64,000 bases of DNA from Marinobacter salsuginis (GTDB taxonomy: Bacteria > Pseudomonadota > Gammaproteobacteria > Pseudomonadales > Oleiphilaceae): NCBI RefSeq assembly GCF_009617755.1, contig NZ_BGZH01000001.1, positions 806,001 through 870,000 of the forward strand. The letters are read 5' to 3'. This document shows positions 10,760 to 22,885 of the stretch, piece after piece. Under the pieces are notes generated by a model. That model had not been told where the DNA came from. It did no database searches and saw nothing but the letters and a program-made list of their open reading frames with translations. Position 1 is the stretch's first letter; the number at the start of each line of letters is the position of its first letter. Made by a program: the position numbers and the translations under genes.

Positions 10760-11002
10760 ATGAAACCCAACATCAAAGCCTGCGGGCAAGCCATGGTGAC
10801 AGCCATGGTAAATGCAGTTCTGGCGGTAGCACTGATGCTCCTTGTGGAGTTTGCAATCAGTGGTAGCTTCCAGATTCCCGAGACCTATCTCTGGGCAGGA
10901 TTACTGATCTGGGTGGTCATTTTCGCGGGACAGTTCTGGCGACAACGACATCTCTGCAGATCCTGCGACACACCATCGGAATCACCCGACCCCTCCCGAT
11001 AA
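10760..11002 (+). CDS. Small two-helix membrane protein, unknown function
   Basis: The 80-residue protein starts MKPNIKACGQAMVTAMV. It has two hydrophobic segments (about 14-35 and 45-62) and a polar tail containing CRSC. The frame is open further upstream from 10622, but the ATG at 10760, preceded by AAGCGGA, gives a normal small membrane protein, while the upstream part looks like non-coding leader. No family is recognised. It stands alone between divergent parC and a chemoreceptor. Confidence 0.5.
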   Translation: MKPNIKACGQAMVTAMVNAVLAVALMLLVEFAISGSFQIPETYLWAGLLIWVVIFAGQFWRQRHLCRSCDTPSESPDPSR

Positions 11003-11010
11003 CCCGATCT

Positions 11011-11046
11011 GCTCCCGGCCAGAATGCTGCCTCCTTGACCGGGAGC
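11011..11046 (+). terminator. Possible terminator hairpin after the small membrane protein
   Basis: GCTCCCGG (11011-11018) pairs with CCGGGAGC (11039-11046) across a 20-base loop, 8 bases after the preceding stop codon. A run of T follows only about 14 bases later, so it is a weak factor-independent terminator at best. Confidence 0.35.
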
Positions 11047-11128
11047 AATTACCCAGTTGTTTTTCAAATCATTCTCTTCCCCGATGCTATATTGGCAATA
11101 AGCCAAACCGACAGTACGGGAGAGATCT

Positions 11129-12766
11129 ATGGATTTTGGTAAGCGTTTGGGGCTTCGGGTAAAAGTTGCTCTGCCTTTCGCTATTACTGCAGTAGCCCTG
11201 ATTGTTATCGGATTATTCGCTGTCAGTACCGTCCGGAATCTGGTCTCCGACACCGACAACATTGCCGAAACCTACCTGCCATCCGTCAGCGAAATCCTCA
11301 ACGGTGACCGGGATCTCTACCAGGCAATGGTGGCCCAGATGGCCTTTGTGGACGCCCAGTTCAACAATGAGGAGGGTGAGAACTACCTCGCCAGTTTCGA
11401 TGAAAATGCTGGACAGGCTCTCGAACGCTTTAACCAGGCGGTGGCCAGGCTTGAAGGCACTGGTGTATCCGATGTTGCCAGAGGGTTTGATACGGCCTAC
11501 GAGCGTTGGCTGAGTTCCGCCCAGCGAGTTCTTCAGCTGGCAGAGACGGGAGATGCCGAGCAGGCACGATCGTTGGCAGCCAGTGAGACCAACGAGCTTT
11601 TCGATAATCTCCGCAATTACTTTGATGAGGTTGGCGCTCACGCCGATGCGCAAGCCCAGATTCGAGCCGGTGAAGCCTCGTCTGAAGGCCAGAGCAGCTC
11701 GGTGACCATCCTTTTGATCACAGTCGTCGCCATACTGATCAGTATTGGGCTCTTCGCTGTATTCCTGAAAATGATTATCGCATCGATTAGTGCCCTCCGG
11801 GATCAACTGGACAATATCGCCCAGGGAGAAGGCGATCTGACCCAGCGAATTCCGGTCGAGATGGATGATGATCTGGGCAAACTCGCAAAAAGCTTCAACC
11901 TGGTCCTGGAAAACCTGCAATCGATGATTGGCTCCATCCAGCAGTTGACCCGGGAGCTTGGCACTGGTGCTTCAGATCTTGCCCGGGCGGCGAAGGATAA
12001 CAACGATGGCGTGACGCGACAGACGGACTCCATTTCCATGGTCGCCACTGCCATCAACGAAATGCAGAGTGCCATCGAAGAGGTTGCTGGCAACGCCTCC
12101 AGGGCCGCGGAGATTACACGGGAGGCGGAAGAAAAGGGCAAGAACGGCGCACGAATTATCCGCAGCTCTTCAGAGCAGGTGCACCGGCTGGCCGCCCAGA
12201 TTTCAAAAGCCGTGGAAGTCATCCGCAAGCTGTCTGACGATTCCGACAACATCACGTCCGTTCTGGACGTAATCAGGGGCATTGCCGAGCAAACCAACCT
12301 GCTGGCATTGAACGCCGCTATCGAGGCAGCACGTGCCGGCGAGCAGGGACGGGGCTTTGCCGTTGTTGCCGATGAAGTCAGGACCCTGGCGCAACGTACA
12401 GGGCAATCGACGGAAGATATTCAGACGATGATCACCACGCTGCAGACCGGCGTTGCGGACATTGTCTCGGTGATGGAGACGGGCAGCAAGGAGGCAAGCG
12501 AAACCGAAAAACTGGCCACCGATGCAGAATCTGAACTCAAAGCCATTCTGGAGGCTATGGCAAACATTGCAGATGTAAACACCAGTGTTGCGTCAGCCAC
12601 TGAAGAGCAAACTCAGGTAGTGGACGAGATCAACCGCAGCATCACTGAAATCAACGATCTGGCAACAGAGAGCGCAAATCGCTCACGGGATATTGATGGA
12701 ATCAGTGAATCCCTAGAGGGCTATGCGAGGGAACTGGAAAGTCAGACAGGCAGATTCCGGGTCTAG
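11129..12766 (+). CDS. Methyl-accepting chemotaxis protein
   Basis: The 545-residue chemoreceptor has a transmembrane helix at about 11-33, a periplasmic four-helix-type sensor (about 34-190), a second helix at about 193-215, a HAMP linker and a long coiled-coil signalling domain. Its hairpin tip reads [20 protein letters not shown] followed by [17 protein letters not shown], the CheA/CheW contact region. GGAGAG precedes the ATG at a good distance. The ligand cannot be deduced. No chemotaxis kinase genes are nearby. It converges on the yceI gene. Confidence 0.93.
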   Translation: MDFGKRLGLRVKVALPFAITAVALIVIGLFAVSTVRNLVSDTDNIAETYLPSVSEILNGDRDLYQAMVAQMAFVDAQFNNEEGENYLASFDENAGQALERFNQAVARLEGTGVSDVARGFDTAYERWLSSAQRVLQLAETGDAEQARSLAASETNELFDNLRNYFDEVGAHADAQAQIRAGEASSEGQSSSVTILLITVVAILISIGLFAVFLKMIIASISALRDQLDNIAQGEGDLTQRIPVEMDDDLGKLAKSFNLVLENLQSMIGSIQQLTRELGTGASDLARAAKDNNDGVTRQTDSISMVATAINEMQSAIEEVAGNASRAAEITREAEEKGKNGARIIRSSSEQVHRLAAQISKAVEVIRKLSDDSDNITSVLDVIRGIAEQTNLLALNAAIEAARAGEQGRGFAVVADEVRTLAQRTGQSTEDIQTMITTLQTGVADIVSVMETGSKEASETEKLATDAESELKAILEAMANIADVNTSVASATEEQTQVVDEINRSITEINDLATESANRSRDIDGISESLEGYARELESQTGRFRV

Positions 12767-12778
12767 GCCCGGAATCTG
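12751..12778. terminator. Perfect 11-bp hairpin between convergent genes
   Basis: CAGATTCCGGG (12751-12761) pairs with CCCGGAATCTG (12768-12778) around a 6-base loop that holds the TAG stop of the chemoreceptor (12764-12766). It lies between convergent genes, so it may serve both directions. There is no clear T-run on either side. Confidence 0.5.
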
Positions 12779-12800
12779 TCAGTGGCAGGGTCAGCCAGGA

Positions 12801-13382
12801 TTACTGCCGGATACCCTCGACAGAAATGATGATCTCAACGGTCTCGGAGGCCTTTCCGAGATCCATCGGGATACCGAAGTCTTTCAGGCGAAGCTCGGTT
12901 TCAGCTTCAAAACCCATGCGATAGCCTCCCCAGGGGTCCTCACCATGACCCAGCATTTCGGCATCCAGGGTGACTTCCTTGGTAACACCACGGAGAGTCA
13001 GGTCACCGATGATATCGGCCTCGCCTTCTTCATCCAGCACCACGCGCTTGCTCTTGAAAGTTGCCTGCGGAAACTCGTCCACATACAGGAAGTCTTCGCT
13101 ACGCAGGTGCTTATCACGCTCTGCATGATTGGAATCCACACTGCTGGTATCGATCGTCACGTTCACGGTGCTGTTTTCGGGATTCTCGGCGTCATAAACA
13201 AATTCGCCGTCAAAATCGTTAAAACGCCCGTAGAGCCAGCTATAGCCCAGGTGGGAAATCTTGAAAGTGACGAACTGGTGGGCGCCTTTGGTATCAAAGG
13301 CATAGGTGCCACTGTGCTCGTCGGCATGAACCGCACCAACAAGCGCCATCGACACGGCAGAAGCAAGCAGAACTTTTTTCAT
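12801..13382 (-). CDS. YceI-family periplasmic protein
   Basis: The 193-residue protein has a cleavable signal peptide ([20 protein letters not shown], cleavage after Ala20). The mature part has the YceI lipocalin-like barrel, with [20 protein letters not shown] at the start and FKSKRVV and [12 protein letters not shown] later. The family binds polyisoprenoid lipids such as ubiquinone precursors. The ATG at 13382 is chosen over an upstream in-frame start because GGGAG lies just before it and the signal peptide starts there. It is 68 bases downstream of a cytochrome b561 gene, the same pairing as yceJ-yceI in Escherichia coli. Confidence 0.93.
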   Translation of the reverse strand: MKKVLLASAVSMALVGAVHADEHSGTYAFDTKGAHQFVTFKISHLGYSWLYGRFNDFDGEFVYDAENPENSTVNVTIDTSSVDSNHAERDKHLRSEDFLYVDEFPQATFKSKRVVLDEEGEADIIGDLTLRGVTKEVTLDAEMLGHGEDPWGGYRMGFEAETELRLKDFGIPMDLGKASETVEIIISVEGIRQ

Positions 13383-13450
13383 GATTAACTCCCTTATTTC
13401 ATAGGTGCCCGACTCCCGGGCGTTACACGATGAGAAAAACGGCAGACGGA

Positions 13451-13996
13451 TCACTTCCCGAACATACGCCACAAGGTCCGATCACGATCAAACAGATGGT
13501 GTTTCAGAGCCCCGGCCGCATGGACCGCTACAAGGGCAACTATTGCCCATGTTGACCAGTAGTGAACGGTCCCGGCGGTGTCTTCCATTCCCTTGATCTG
13601 GCCGGTAACTGATGGCACCTCAAACCAGCCGAAAACGCTGATTGAAGAACCGTCCGCTGTTGAAATCAGGTAACCGCTCACCATGGCAACGAAAATCAGC
13701 ACATACAGCAGGAGGTGGGCCATGTGAGCGCTTCGGATCTCCCAGCGCTTGTGACCGGGCAACGGCTCCGGCGCCTCGTTCAACATTCGCCAGGCCACCC
13801 GAAAAAGCATCACCATCAGCAAAAGAATTCCGATGCTGCGGTGGATGTCGGGTGCTCTGCGATACCAGTCGTCGTAATACGACAGATCCACCATCCAGAA
13901 ACCGAGCCCGAAAAGTCCAAGAACAACCACAGCGACAAGCCAGTGGATAATGATCGCCACTAAACCGTAGCTGGCCGGAGTGTTTCTGAATTGCAT
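13451..13996 (-). CDS. Cytochrome b561 family membrane protein
   Basis: The 181-residue protein has four transmembrane helices and the heme-ligand histidines expected of CybB/YceJ-type b561: His18, His52, His91 or His94, and His145 or His159. It probably passes electrons between quinol and periplasmic acceptors such as superoxide. It is first in an operon with the downstream YceI protein, suggesting a quinone-linked function for the pair. Confidence 0.9.
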   Translation of the reverse strand: MQFRNTPASYGLVAIIIHWLVAVVVLGLFGLGFWMVDLSYYDDWYRRAPDIHRSIGILLLMVMLFRVAWRMLNEAPEPLPGHKRWEIRSAHMAHLLLYVLIFVAMVSGYLISTADGSSISVFGWFEVPSVTGQIKGMEDTAGTVHYWSTWAIVALVAVHAAGALKHHLFDRDRTLWRMFGK

Positions 13997-14513
13997 GATG
14001 AAAAATGACCCTATTCCCTGGTTAAAGGTGATTCGGCGAGTTTAGAAACTCGGAACGACGAAAAAAATCGAAATCTTTTGCAGCGCTACATCAGAATTTC
14101 TGACCATTCCCCCACCTTTTGCCTTTGGTCGCATACGGGTTTTACGGATTGCTCAAAATTATAGCAACGATAGACTTATTGCATATTTGAACGCCCCGTC
14201 TGGGGCCTCAGTGACCGAGAGGACAGGACATGGAACTCGAATTCGACGAAAGCGTTGTTGTACCCAGCAACAATTGATTCTCTGGCGGTCCGCCCGGGCC
14301 GCTGGGCTCCTCTCCCCATCTCAAGACAGCGAAAGATACAAACCGTTTCCACTTTCCATATGAAACAGTGGTAATAAACGCGTTTTTTTGGCAATCTTCC
14401 CTCCAACTATCAGTAACTTCGCAAGTTTTACTGCGTCATCTGTACTGATAAAAGACAGTTCAGGCGCCAGAGTGGGGCGGCTGATGCGTTCGTTTAATTG
14501 ACCAGAATCAGCT
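13997..14513. other. 517-base intergenic region with hairpin and tiny ORF
   Basis: This region separates the divergent cytochrome b561 and EAL genes. Apart from the 14037 inverted repeat it holds a GC-rich hairpin GCCCC-GTCT-GGGGC (14193-14206), a 15-codon open frame at 14230-14277 (MELEFDESVVVPSNN) with AGGAC in front, and a GC-rich tract at about 14284-14302. Longer reverse-strand frames here look like chance ORFs by composition. I see no convincing protein gene or known riboswitch. Confidence 0.4.
14037..14052 (-). promoter_or_regulatory. Inverted repeat upstream of cytochrome b561 gene
   Basis: CGAGTTT-AG-AAACTCG is a perfect 7-2-7 inverted repeat located 41-56 bases before the cytochrome b561 start codon. 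Its size and position suit an operator for a dimeric regulator of the b561-yceI operon. No regulator is identified. Confidence 0.35.
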
Positions 14514-15800
14514 ATGTCGAAACGCCTCCCTGAAAAGCTGACAGATCCCGAAGTGGAACTGTTATCCCCTATGCTGAACAGGGAAGGTGATACATGGACT
14601 GCCGATTTTCGCGGACTGACCCTCAGAACAGCACTCCAGCCCATCTACAGCATTTCGCACAAGCGCATCGTCGGTTACGAGGCTTTGATCAGAGCGTTTG
14701 ATAACGATAACTCCGCCGTCCTGCCGCTCCATCTTTTTCAGCTACCGACTTCAGACGCGGAAAACCTGCTCCTCGACCGCCTGTGCCGATACCTTCACAT
14801 ACGTAATTACAGTGGCATCCGCGATCAACTGAACTGGCTTTTCCTTAACGTCTCTCCGCAAGTGGTCACCAGCGGCAGCCAAGCCGATTCGTTTTTCGGT
14901 CAATTGCTCACCAAGACCGGGCTTCCGCCGCACCGTATTGTCATGGAAATCGTCGAGCAGCCAACAGACGATGCAGAAAGGCTGCGGGAAACCGTTGCCT
15001 ACTACAAAAAACTGGGCTGCCTGACGGCGATTGATGATTTCGGCGCCGGCCACTCCAATTTCGAGCGAATCTGGAACCTGTCCCCGGACATCGTCAAGCT
15101 GGACCGGAAGCTGCTGACCCGGGCAACAGACGATCACAAAGCCCGACAGATTCTGAATGGCATCGTGTCACTGCTGCACCAGTCCGGCTGCCTGGTGCTT
15201 CTGGAAGGTGTTGAAACCCGCGATCAGGCGATGATCGCCATTGATGCCGGCGTGGACTTCGTGCAAGGCTTCTATTTCCGCAGACCTAGTACCGAACTGG
15301 ACCAACTGGCCCACGGGCCTGCCGATTTCGACAATCTGTTGCAGGAATACAAGAACCGCAACCAGGTTACCCTGGACCCGACACGGCAATTGGTGGACTT
15401 CTTTAGTGGCTTTTTCGACCATGCCATCAGCAAGCTCCGCAGCGGTATGAGCATGCAACAATCCTGTCTGGAGCTGCTGAACCACCCCGCCGTCTCACGC
15501 TGCTACCTGGTCGATGATAAAGGCGTTCAGATCGATGACACGCTGGTTTCCGACACCGGTACCCGCAGCATGGACCCGCGTTTTAAACCTCTGGAGAGTA
15601 CCAGCAGTGCCGACTGGTTCCGCCAACAGTACCTCCGCCAGGCTTTGGCCCACCCGGAAAGCCTGCACGTCACCGCACCGTATCTCTGCGTTACCGGTGC
15701 TTATATGTGTGTCACTCTGTCATTGGGGTATTTTCAGGACGGAAAACTCCAGGTGCTCTGCTGCGACATTCTCGCCAACCCGACCGAGCAAACCTCATAA
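14514..15800 (+). CDS. EAL-domain c-di-GMP phosphodiesterase with C-terminal sensory domain
   Basis: The 428-residue cytoplasmic protein has an EAL domain at about 36-275 with the catalytic signature apparently complete: EALIR (Glu56), Asn112 in LNVSP, Glu145 in MEIVEQ, Asp174-Asp175 in DDFGAG, a lysine in VKLD, Glu231 in EGVET, and QGFYF. It should hydrolyse c-di-GMP to pGpG. A C-terminal region (about 300-420) has a PAS/Cache-like look and the layout resembles Bacillus YkuI. It has no GGDEF domain. It overlaps the convergent SLC13 gene by 6 bases. Confidence 0.88.
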   Translation: MSKRLPEKLTDPEVELLSPMLNREGDTWTADFRGLTLRTALQPIYSISHKRIVGYEALIRAFDNDNSAVLPLHLFQLPTSDAENLLLDRLCRYLHIRNYSGIRDQLNWLFLNVSPQVVTSGSQADSFFGQLLTKTGLPPHRIVMEIVEQPTDDAERLRETVAYYKKLGCLTAIDDFGAGHSNFERIWNLSPDIVKLDRKLLTRATDDHKARQILNGIVSLLHQSGCLVLLEGVETRDQAMIAIDAGVDFVQGFYFRRPSTELDQLAHGPADFDNLLQEYKNRNQVTLDPTRQLVDFFSGFFDHAISKLRSGMSMQQSCLELLNHPAVSRCYLVDDKGVQIDDTLVSDTGTRSMDPRFKPLESTSSADWFRQQYLRQALAHPESLHVTAPYLCVTGAYMCVTLSLGYFQDGKLQVLCCDILANPTEQTS

Positions 15801-17576
15801 TCCGGGATTTATGTCGTAAACCAGTGCAATGACCACAACCGTGACCGCACCAATGAACAGATTCATCGGCAACCCCACCCGCACAAAATCACTGAATCGG
15901 TAACCGCCCGGCCCGAACACCATCATGTTGGTCTGATACCCCAGTGGCGTGGCAAAGCTGGCCGAGGCGGCCATCATGACGGCGATCACGAAAGGCTCGG
16001 CAGCGACTCCCATACTGGTCGTCATCGACAGAACAATGGGAATGACCAGCACAGCGGCAGCGTTGTTAGTAATAACCTCAGTTAGCACCGACACAACAAG
16101 ATAGACCAGAAGGATGGTTAGAAGGACATTGCCCTGACTGAAGCCAAGAATGCCCTCAGCGACAAAGCCCGCAGCGCCGGTTTGCTCCAGCGCTGCACCC
16201 ATGGCAAATGACGCCGCTATCGTAAGAATAACCGGCACATCGACCGATTTCTGGGCCTGGCCAACCGAGCAGCAGCCCGACAGAATCATCGCCGCGGCAC
16301 CTAACAAGGCCGCATTCAGCATGCTCAGCGTGCCGCAGGCAGCTAGGCCCACCAACACCAACAGGATTCCCCAGGACAGCCAGGCGCGGTCGTGCCGGGG
16401 TGTCTCGGTTTCCAGGTCATTGATCAGCAGGAAGTCCTTGTTATAGCGCTGGCGACTGACAAACGCGGGGCGTGCTTCCAGAAGCAGCACATCGCCCGGC
16501 TTGAGTCGAATGTTACCGAGGTTGCCGGACACACGCTCACCACCTCTAGCAACAGCCAGGACGACAGCACCGTATCGGTCACGGAACCGCGCATCGCGAA
16601 TGGTCGAGCCCAGAACATCAGACTGCGGCGATAAGGCCGCTTCCACGAGACGCCGTTCGGCCCGATCCTTACTCAGGCTGGGCTCATCTTCATGAACCGA
16701 CGGAACGATACCGTTGATGCGCAAGAGGTCTGAAATGGCCTGGGTATCACCGGCGAACACCAGCCGATCGCCACCCCTGAGCCGCTCCTCCGAAGGCACT
16801 GCGGTAACCACGCTACCATCCCGCTCAATCTCGACCAGGTATAGACGTTCCAGCTCCCGGAGCCCTGCCTCACCGACGGTCTTCCCGACCAGCGGCCCGT
16901 CGAATGACACCGCCACTTCCAGAGTGAATTCCCTCATGGAACCGAATTTCTGCTGGTCCTTGCGGTCCGGCAGCACTCTGGGCATAACCAGCAACAGCGC
17001 CGCGACACCGATGATGGCTACCGGCAGTCCCACGGCCGTAATGGAGAAGATCGAAAAGCCCTGTTCGCCGGTCAGTTGCTGGTACTGGCCATTCACGACC
17101 AGGTTGGTGCTGGTTCCTATCAACGTGAGGGTACCCCCCAAAATGGCGGAATAGCTCAGGGGAATCATCAGTTTCGACGGTGAGATACCGATTTTCCGGG
17201 ACCAGGCGTGTACCGCCGGAATCATGGTGGCGACGACCGGAGTATTATTGAGAAAGCCACTCAGAAGGGAGACCGGGAGAGCGATCCGCGCCTGTGCCGA
17301 GCGGACGGTCCGGGGATTGCGAAGCAGATGATGCACCAGCAGATCGACGCCGCCGGAATGGTGAATGCCCGCGGCCACCACAAACATGGCTACAACGGTA
17401 ATCAGGCCGCTGTTGCTGAATCCGGCAAGGGCTTGATCCGCAGAAACAATTCCGCTGGCACTGAGCACCACGAGCACACCCATCATGATCAGATGGGGCG
17501 CAAATCGCCCTGCACTCATCAGTATCAGCGCGGTGCCTGCGAGGCCCAGCGCAAACCAGCCCTGCCAGTCCATCAA
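15795..17576 (-). CDS. SLC13/DASS-family permease with RCK_C (TrkA_C) domains
   Basis: The 593-residue inner-membrane protein has two bundles of hydrophobic helices (about 1-195 and 390-593) separated by a soluble insert of about 200 residues. The insert contains two TrkA_C-like domains (for example VGKTVGEAGLRELERLYLVE and LRGGDRLVFAGD). The motif LNNTPVVATMIPA near residue 112 and NNAAAVLVIPI later are the Asn-Thr and Asn-Ala substrate motifs of sodium-coupled anion transporters. Likely substrates are sulfate or dicarboxylates, unresolved from sequence. It stands alone between the convergent EAL gene and parE. Confidence 0.88.
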   Translation of the reverse strand: MMDWQGWFALGLAGTALILMSAGRFAPHLIMMGVLVVLSASGIVSADQALAGFSNSGLITVVAMFVVAAGIHHSGGVDLLVHHLLRNPRTVRSAQARIALPVSLLSGFLNNTPVVATMIPAVHAWSRKIGISPSKLMIPLSYSAILGGTLTLIGTSTNLVVNGQYQQLTGEQGFSIFSITAVGLPVAIIGVAALLLVMPRVLPDRKDQQKFGSMREFTLEVAVSFDGPLVGKTVGEAGLRELERLYLVEIERDGSVVTAVPSEERLRGGDRLVFAGDTQAISDLLRINGIVPSVHEDEPSLSKDRAERRLVEAALSPQSDVLGSTIRDARFRDRYGAVVLAVARGGERVSGNLGNIRLKPGDVLLLEARPAFVSRQRYNKDFLLINDLETETPRHDRAWLSWGILLVLVGLAACGTLSMLNAALLGAAAMILSGCCSVGQAQKSVDVPVILTIAASFAMGAALEQTGAAGFVAEGILGFSQGNVLLTILLVYLVVSVLTEVITNNAAAVLVIPIVLSMTTSMGVAAEPFVIAVMMAASASFATPLGYQTNMMVFGPGGYRFSDFVRVGLPMNLFIGAVTVVVIALVYDINPGL

Positions 17577-17668
17577 CGGTTCTTCCCGATCAGAAAACTG
17601 GCAGGATAACGAGTTTAAAGAATGCAGAGAAAGAATAAAGGATGCTTTTTATAGCACCTTATGACATA

Positions 17669-20104
<2,436 letters not shown>

Positions 20105-20105
<1 letters not shown>

Positions 20106-22723
20106 CAACGATTGGTCTCCAGGTTTCTCATTGGCTCAGCACTGGCGTTTCCATGGTTTTTCAGACGATAGCCCTCGAAACCGATGCGGGGCAATCCCAT
20201 GGATGCAATGGTCGGGCGACGGAAGCTTGTGCTGAGACTGACTCCAGAAACCCGCCCTTCACCGATAACGATCTTCTCTGGCAGGCCATTTACCGGGTAT
20301 TCGGCGCAAGCCTCGCCACTTTCACAGATAAAGCCGTTGTTATCCATGTCCGTTCCAGCTACCAGAAAGTACTCCCCGGGCTCTATGTCATCGAACGAGA
20401 AGCTATAGCTTCCGTCACGGGCAGTCACTACGCGCTGCTCGATGGTTTCACGACTTTCATCAGGACTTACCAACAATACGTAATGGCGACCCGCGTCTCG
20501 CTCATCAGCCAATGCCCTGAGGTCTATAGAGACCGGGATCTCAAGATTTCCCGAATCACCGCCGGCACTGTAATCAATTTCGATGGTGGTGGAATAGGTC
20601 TGCCCATCGACAACGTTTTCCTCCACCACGGCGACTGCCACCGAGTCCGGCAGAGGGCTACCAGCTGAAAGCTCCGGATCGATAGAGATCAGGTCAGAAT
20701 CGAAGGCAATACCATTGACCACTACCGACTCGCCTTCGGGGTAAACTGTAAAATCAAGCTCTCTATTGAAGCGCGCCCGATCAAACTCGATGGCGGAAGG
20801 GGAAGACAGGACGATCGTGCTCACTGCCCCGTCGAGAGCCGCATCGACTGACTTGAGTGCATTTATCAGGCCTGCCCCGTATTCAGTGCTGTTGCCGACA
20901 TTTTCTGTCAGCACACCGCCGGCGAGCCAGGCTCGAAACTGGCCGGGAGTGACTACCTCAGGGTTTGCGCCTTTCATTAAGGCGTAAACGCCTGCAACGT
21001 GCGGAGCCGCCATTGAAGTGCCCTGCAACCCTGCGTAAGAACGGATAAAGTCGCCACCATCATCAACTCCCCAGGTGCTGATGATCAGGTCGGCGTTGCC
21101 ATCCAGATTCGCGTCCCTGGTCGCATCGCCGCCAGGGGCAACCAGATCTACAGAACCGCCAAAATTGGAGTAAGAAGCGCGCAGCTTGCCCCCGTCAACT
21201 GCACCAACCCCGATCACCCGCTCAAAGGCGGCTGGATAGGTCAACTCATCGGTGCCCTGATTGCCTGCCGCAGCGACAACAAGCTTTCCATTGTCATCAG
21301 CCCGGTTTACGGCTGCCTCCAACACGGTGCTTGGGCCAACGCCCCCTAGACTCAGGTTAATGACATCGATATCCGGGTTGTCGGCAGCCCAGTTAACCGC
21401 TGCAACCAGATCATCGAGAGTCCCCGCCCCATCGCGCCCAAGCACTCTGACGGGCCAAAGTGTGGCCTCCGGCGCAACGCCATCCACGCCGGCAGAATCC
21501 CTCAACGCAGCTACAATGCCGGCGACATGGGTTCCATGGAAGTTGCTGCTCTGAGGTTTGCCGTCGCCTGGGTCAGCCGGGTTGTTGTCATAACCCAGGG
21601 GGTCGCTAAACTGTGGATCTATGTCCAGATCAGCAGATACATAGTCCAGTATTCGTCCGGAATTGAACGGAATAACGTTCGCATCTAAATCGAGATGCCA
21701 ATTGCCATAGGTTTGCGGAGTGGACGTAAACAGGCCTGTATCCATCACAGCGACCCCGATAGAGTTGCCTTGGCCCGGTGCGGCCTGCCAGGCAAGCGGA
21801 AGACTGATGAGGGGCAGATTCCACTGTAGAGAAGAGAGGTCCCGGTCGGCCTGGGCCCGATAGATATAATTCGGTTCTGCAACCTGAACTCCGGGCTCCG
21901 CTTTCAGTTCAGCGATCCAACGAAGCGTCTCTCCTCGCAGGCTACTGGTAGAGCCGGTGGATAGTGCAGCGACTAAACCAACAGGATCACGCCTGACCAA
22001 CCAGGCGCCCTGCCCCAATGATTTCGCGGAGGAGGCGGACAAGGCTCCGGCAATGCCCTGCGGCCCCAAACGACTTTGCTTTGCCGCCGACATCAGCACA
22101 ACGGCCTCGTCTGGCACAAACTCCGGCTGGCTGTAATGAGAACTCTGAAAATTGGTCACACCGGCAGTCGAAACAGACAGCACGTATCGGAATGGGCCGC
22201 CACCTGCCGTTCTGACGCTGATTTCTGCAGGCCCTTCAGCAGGCGCACTTACCATCAGAGGCGTATCGCCTGCCCCCGAATCTGAATCTGAGGCACCGCC
22301 CTGCTCAACGGAAAGCGTAATCGTAGGCTCGGCAAAACCTGCATCTTTGAAAACCTGTAAGGCAATCGTGCTGCCCGCTGCCAGATCTGTGCGAAATGTA
22401 TCCTGGCCGTCGATGACATACTCAAATATAAACCCGTCAGAATCCGGGTAGATACCAGAGGTGGCACTCAGATAGCCTCCCAGAATACCGGTTGAAGGGA
22501 TTAACTGCGCGGTGCTCGACGAATCATTGGAAACTGCTTCGTTCAGACGGCTGTCATCAGCCGTGTCCGAGTCCACCCGTGTTCCACTTTCGATCGTAAT
22601 GGTGCCACTCAACCCGGGTTCCTGAGAATCCAGGCTGTCACCGCTACCTCCTCCCCCACAACCCACAAGGGAAAGCGCAGCGAGGAAAAGCGGGACTGAT
22701 TTTGAAAGTGCAAGCGAGTTCAT
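20105..22723 (-). CDS. Subtilisin-like (S8) serine protease, lipoprotein
   Basis: The 872-residue protein starts with a lipoprotein signal (lipobox LVGC, Cys22). A pre-domain region resembling bacterial PPC-type domains (about 80-190) and an I9-like propeptide region (about 200-290) precede the protease. The catalytic triad is complete: Asp328 in VMDTG, His396 in HGTHVAG, Ser570 in GTSMAAPHVAG, with oxyanion Asn488 in AAAGNQG. Possible calcium sites are DANLDGNADL (about 537-546) and DMDNNG near the C-terminus. It is probably an envelope-anchored or surface protease, first gene of a two-gene operon with the PrcB-like lipoprotein. Confidence 0.92.
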
Positions 22724-22830
22724 AGGTCAGGCCACTGGCAGCAGGTCAATGTTGATTCCTAGGTTATACCAAACACGCTTCTCTCAAGTGTTTGGTTTCG
22801 TTCAAACTACGTTTCCCCTTGTATTCCAGA

Positions 22831-22865
22831 TGCAAAAAACCGCCTGAAGTTTCCCTCAGGCGGTT
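22831..22865 (-). terminator. Rho-independent terminator of the TRAP operon
   Basis: AACCGCCTGA (22838-22847) and TCAGGCGGTT (22856-22865) form a 10-bp stem with an 8-base loop. Read on the minus strand it is followed by TTTTTT, and it lies 21 bases beyond the TRAP permease stop codon. It separates that operon from the subtilase gene downstream. Confidence 0.85.
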
Positions 22866-22885
22866 CTATTTATCTCACTGCAACA

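Noticed and set aside
14176..14406. Reverse-strand frame of 76 codons in the gap before the EAL gene (and one at 14321-14644).
   Set aside because: Composition is arginine and serine rich like a chance frame, there is no ribosome site, and it overlaps the start of a clear gene on the other strand.
13997..14513. A c-di-GMP (GEMM) riboswitch before the EAL gene.
   Set aside because: I looked for the conserved GEMM core and tetraloop receptor segments and found none.
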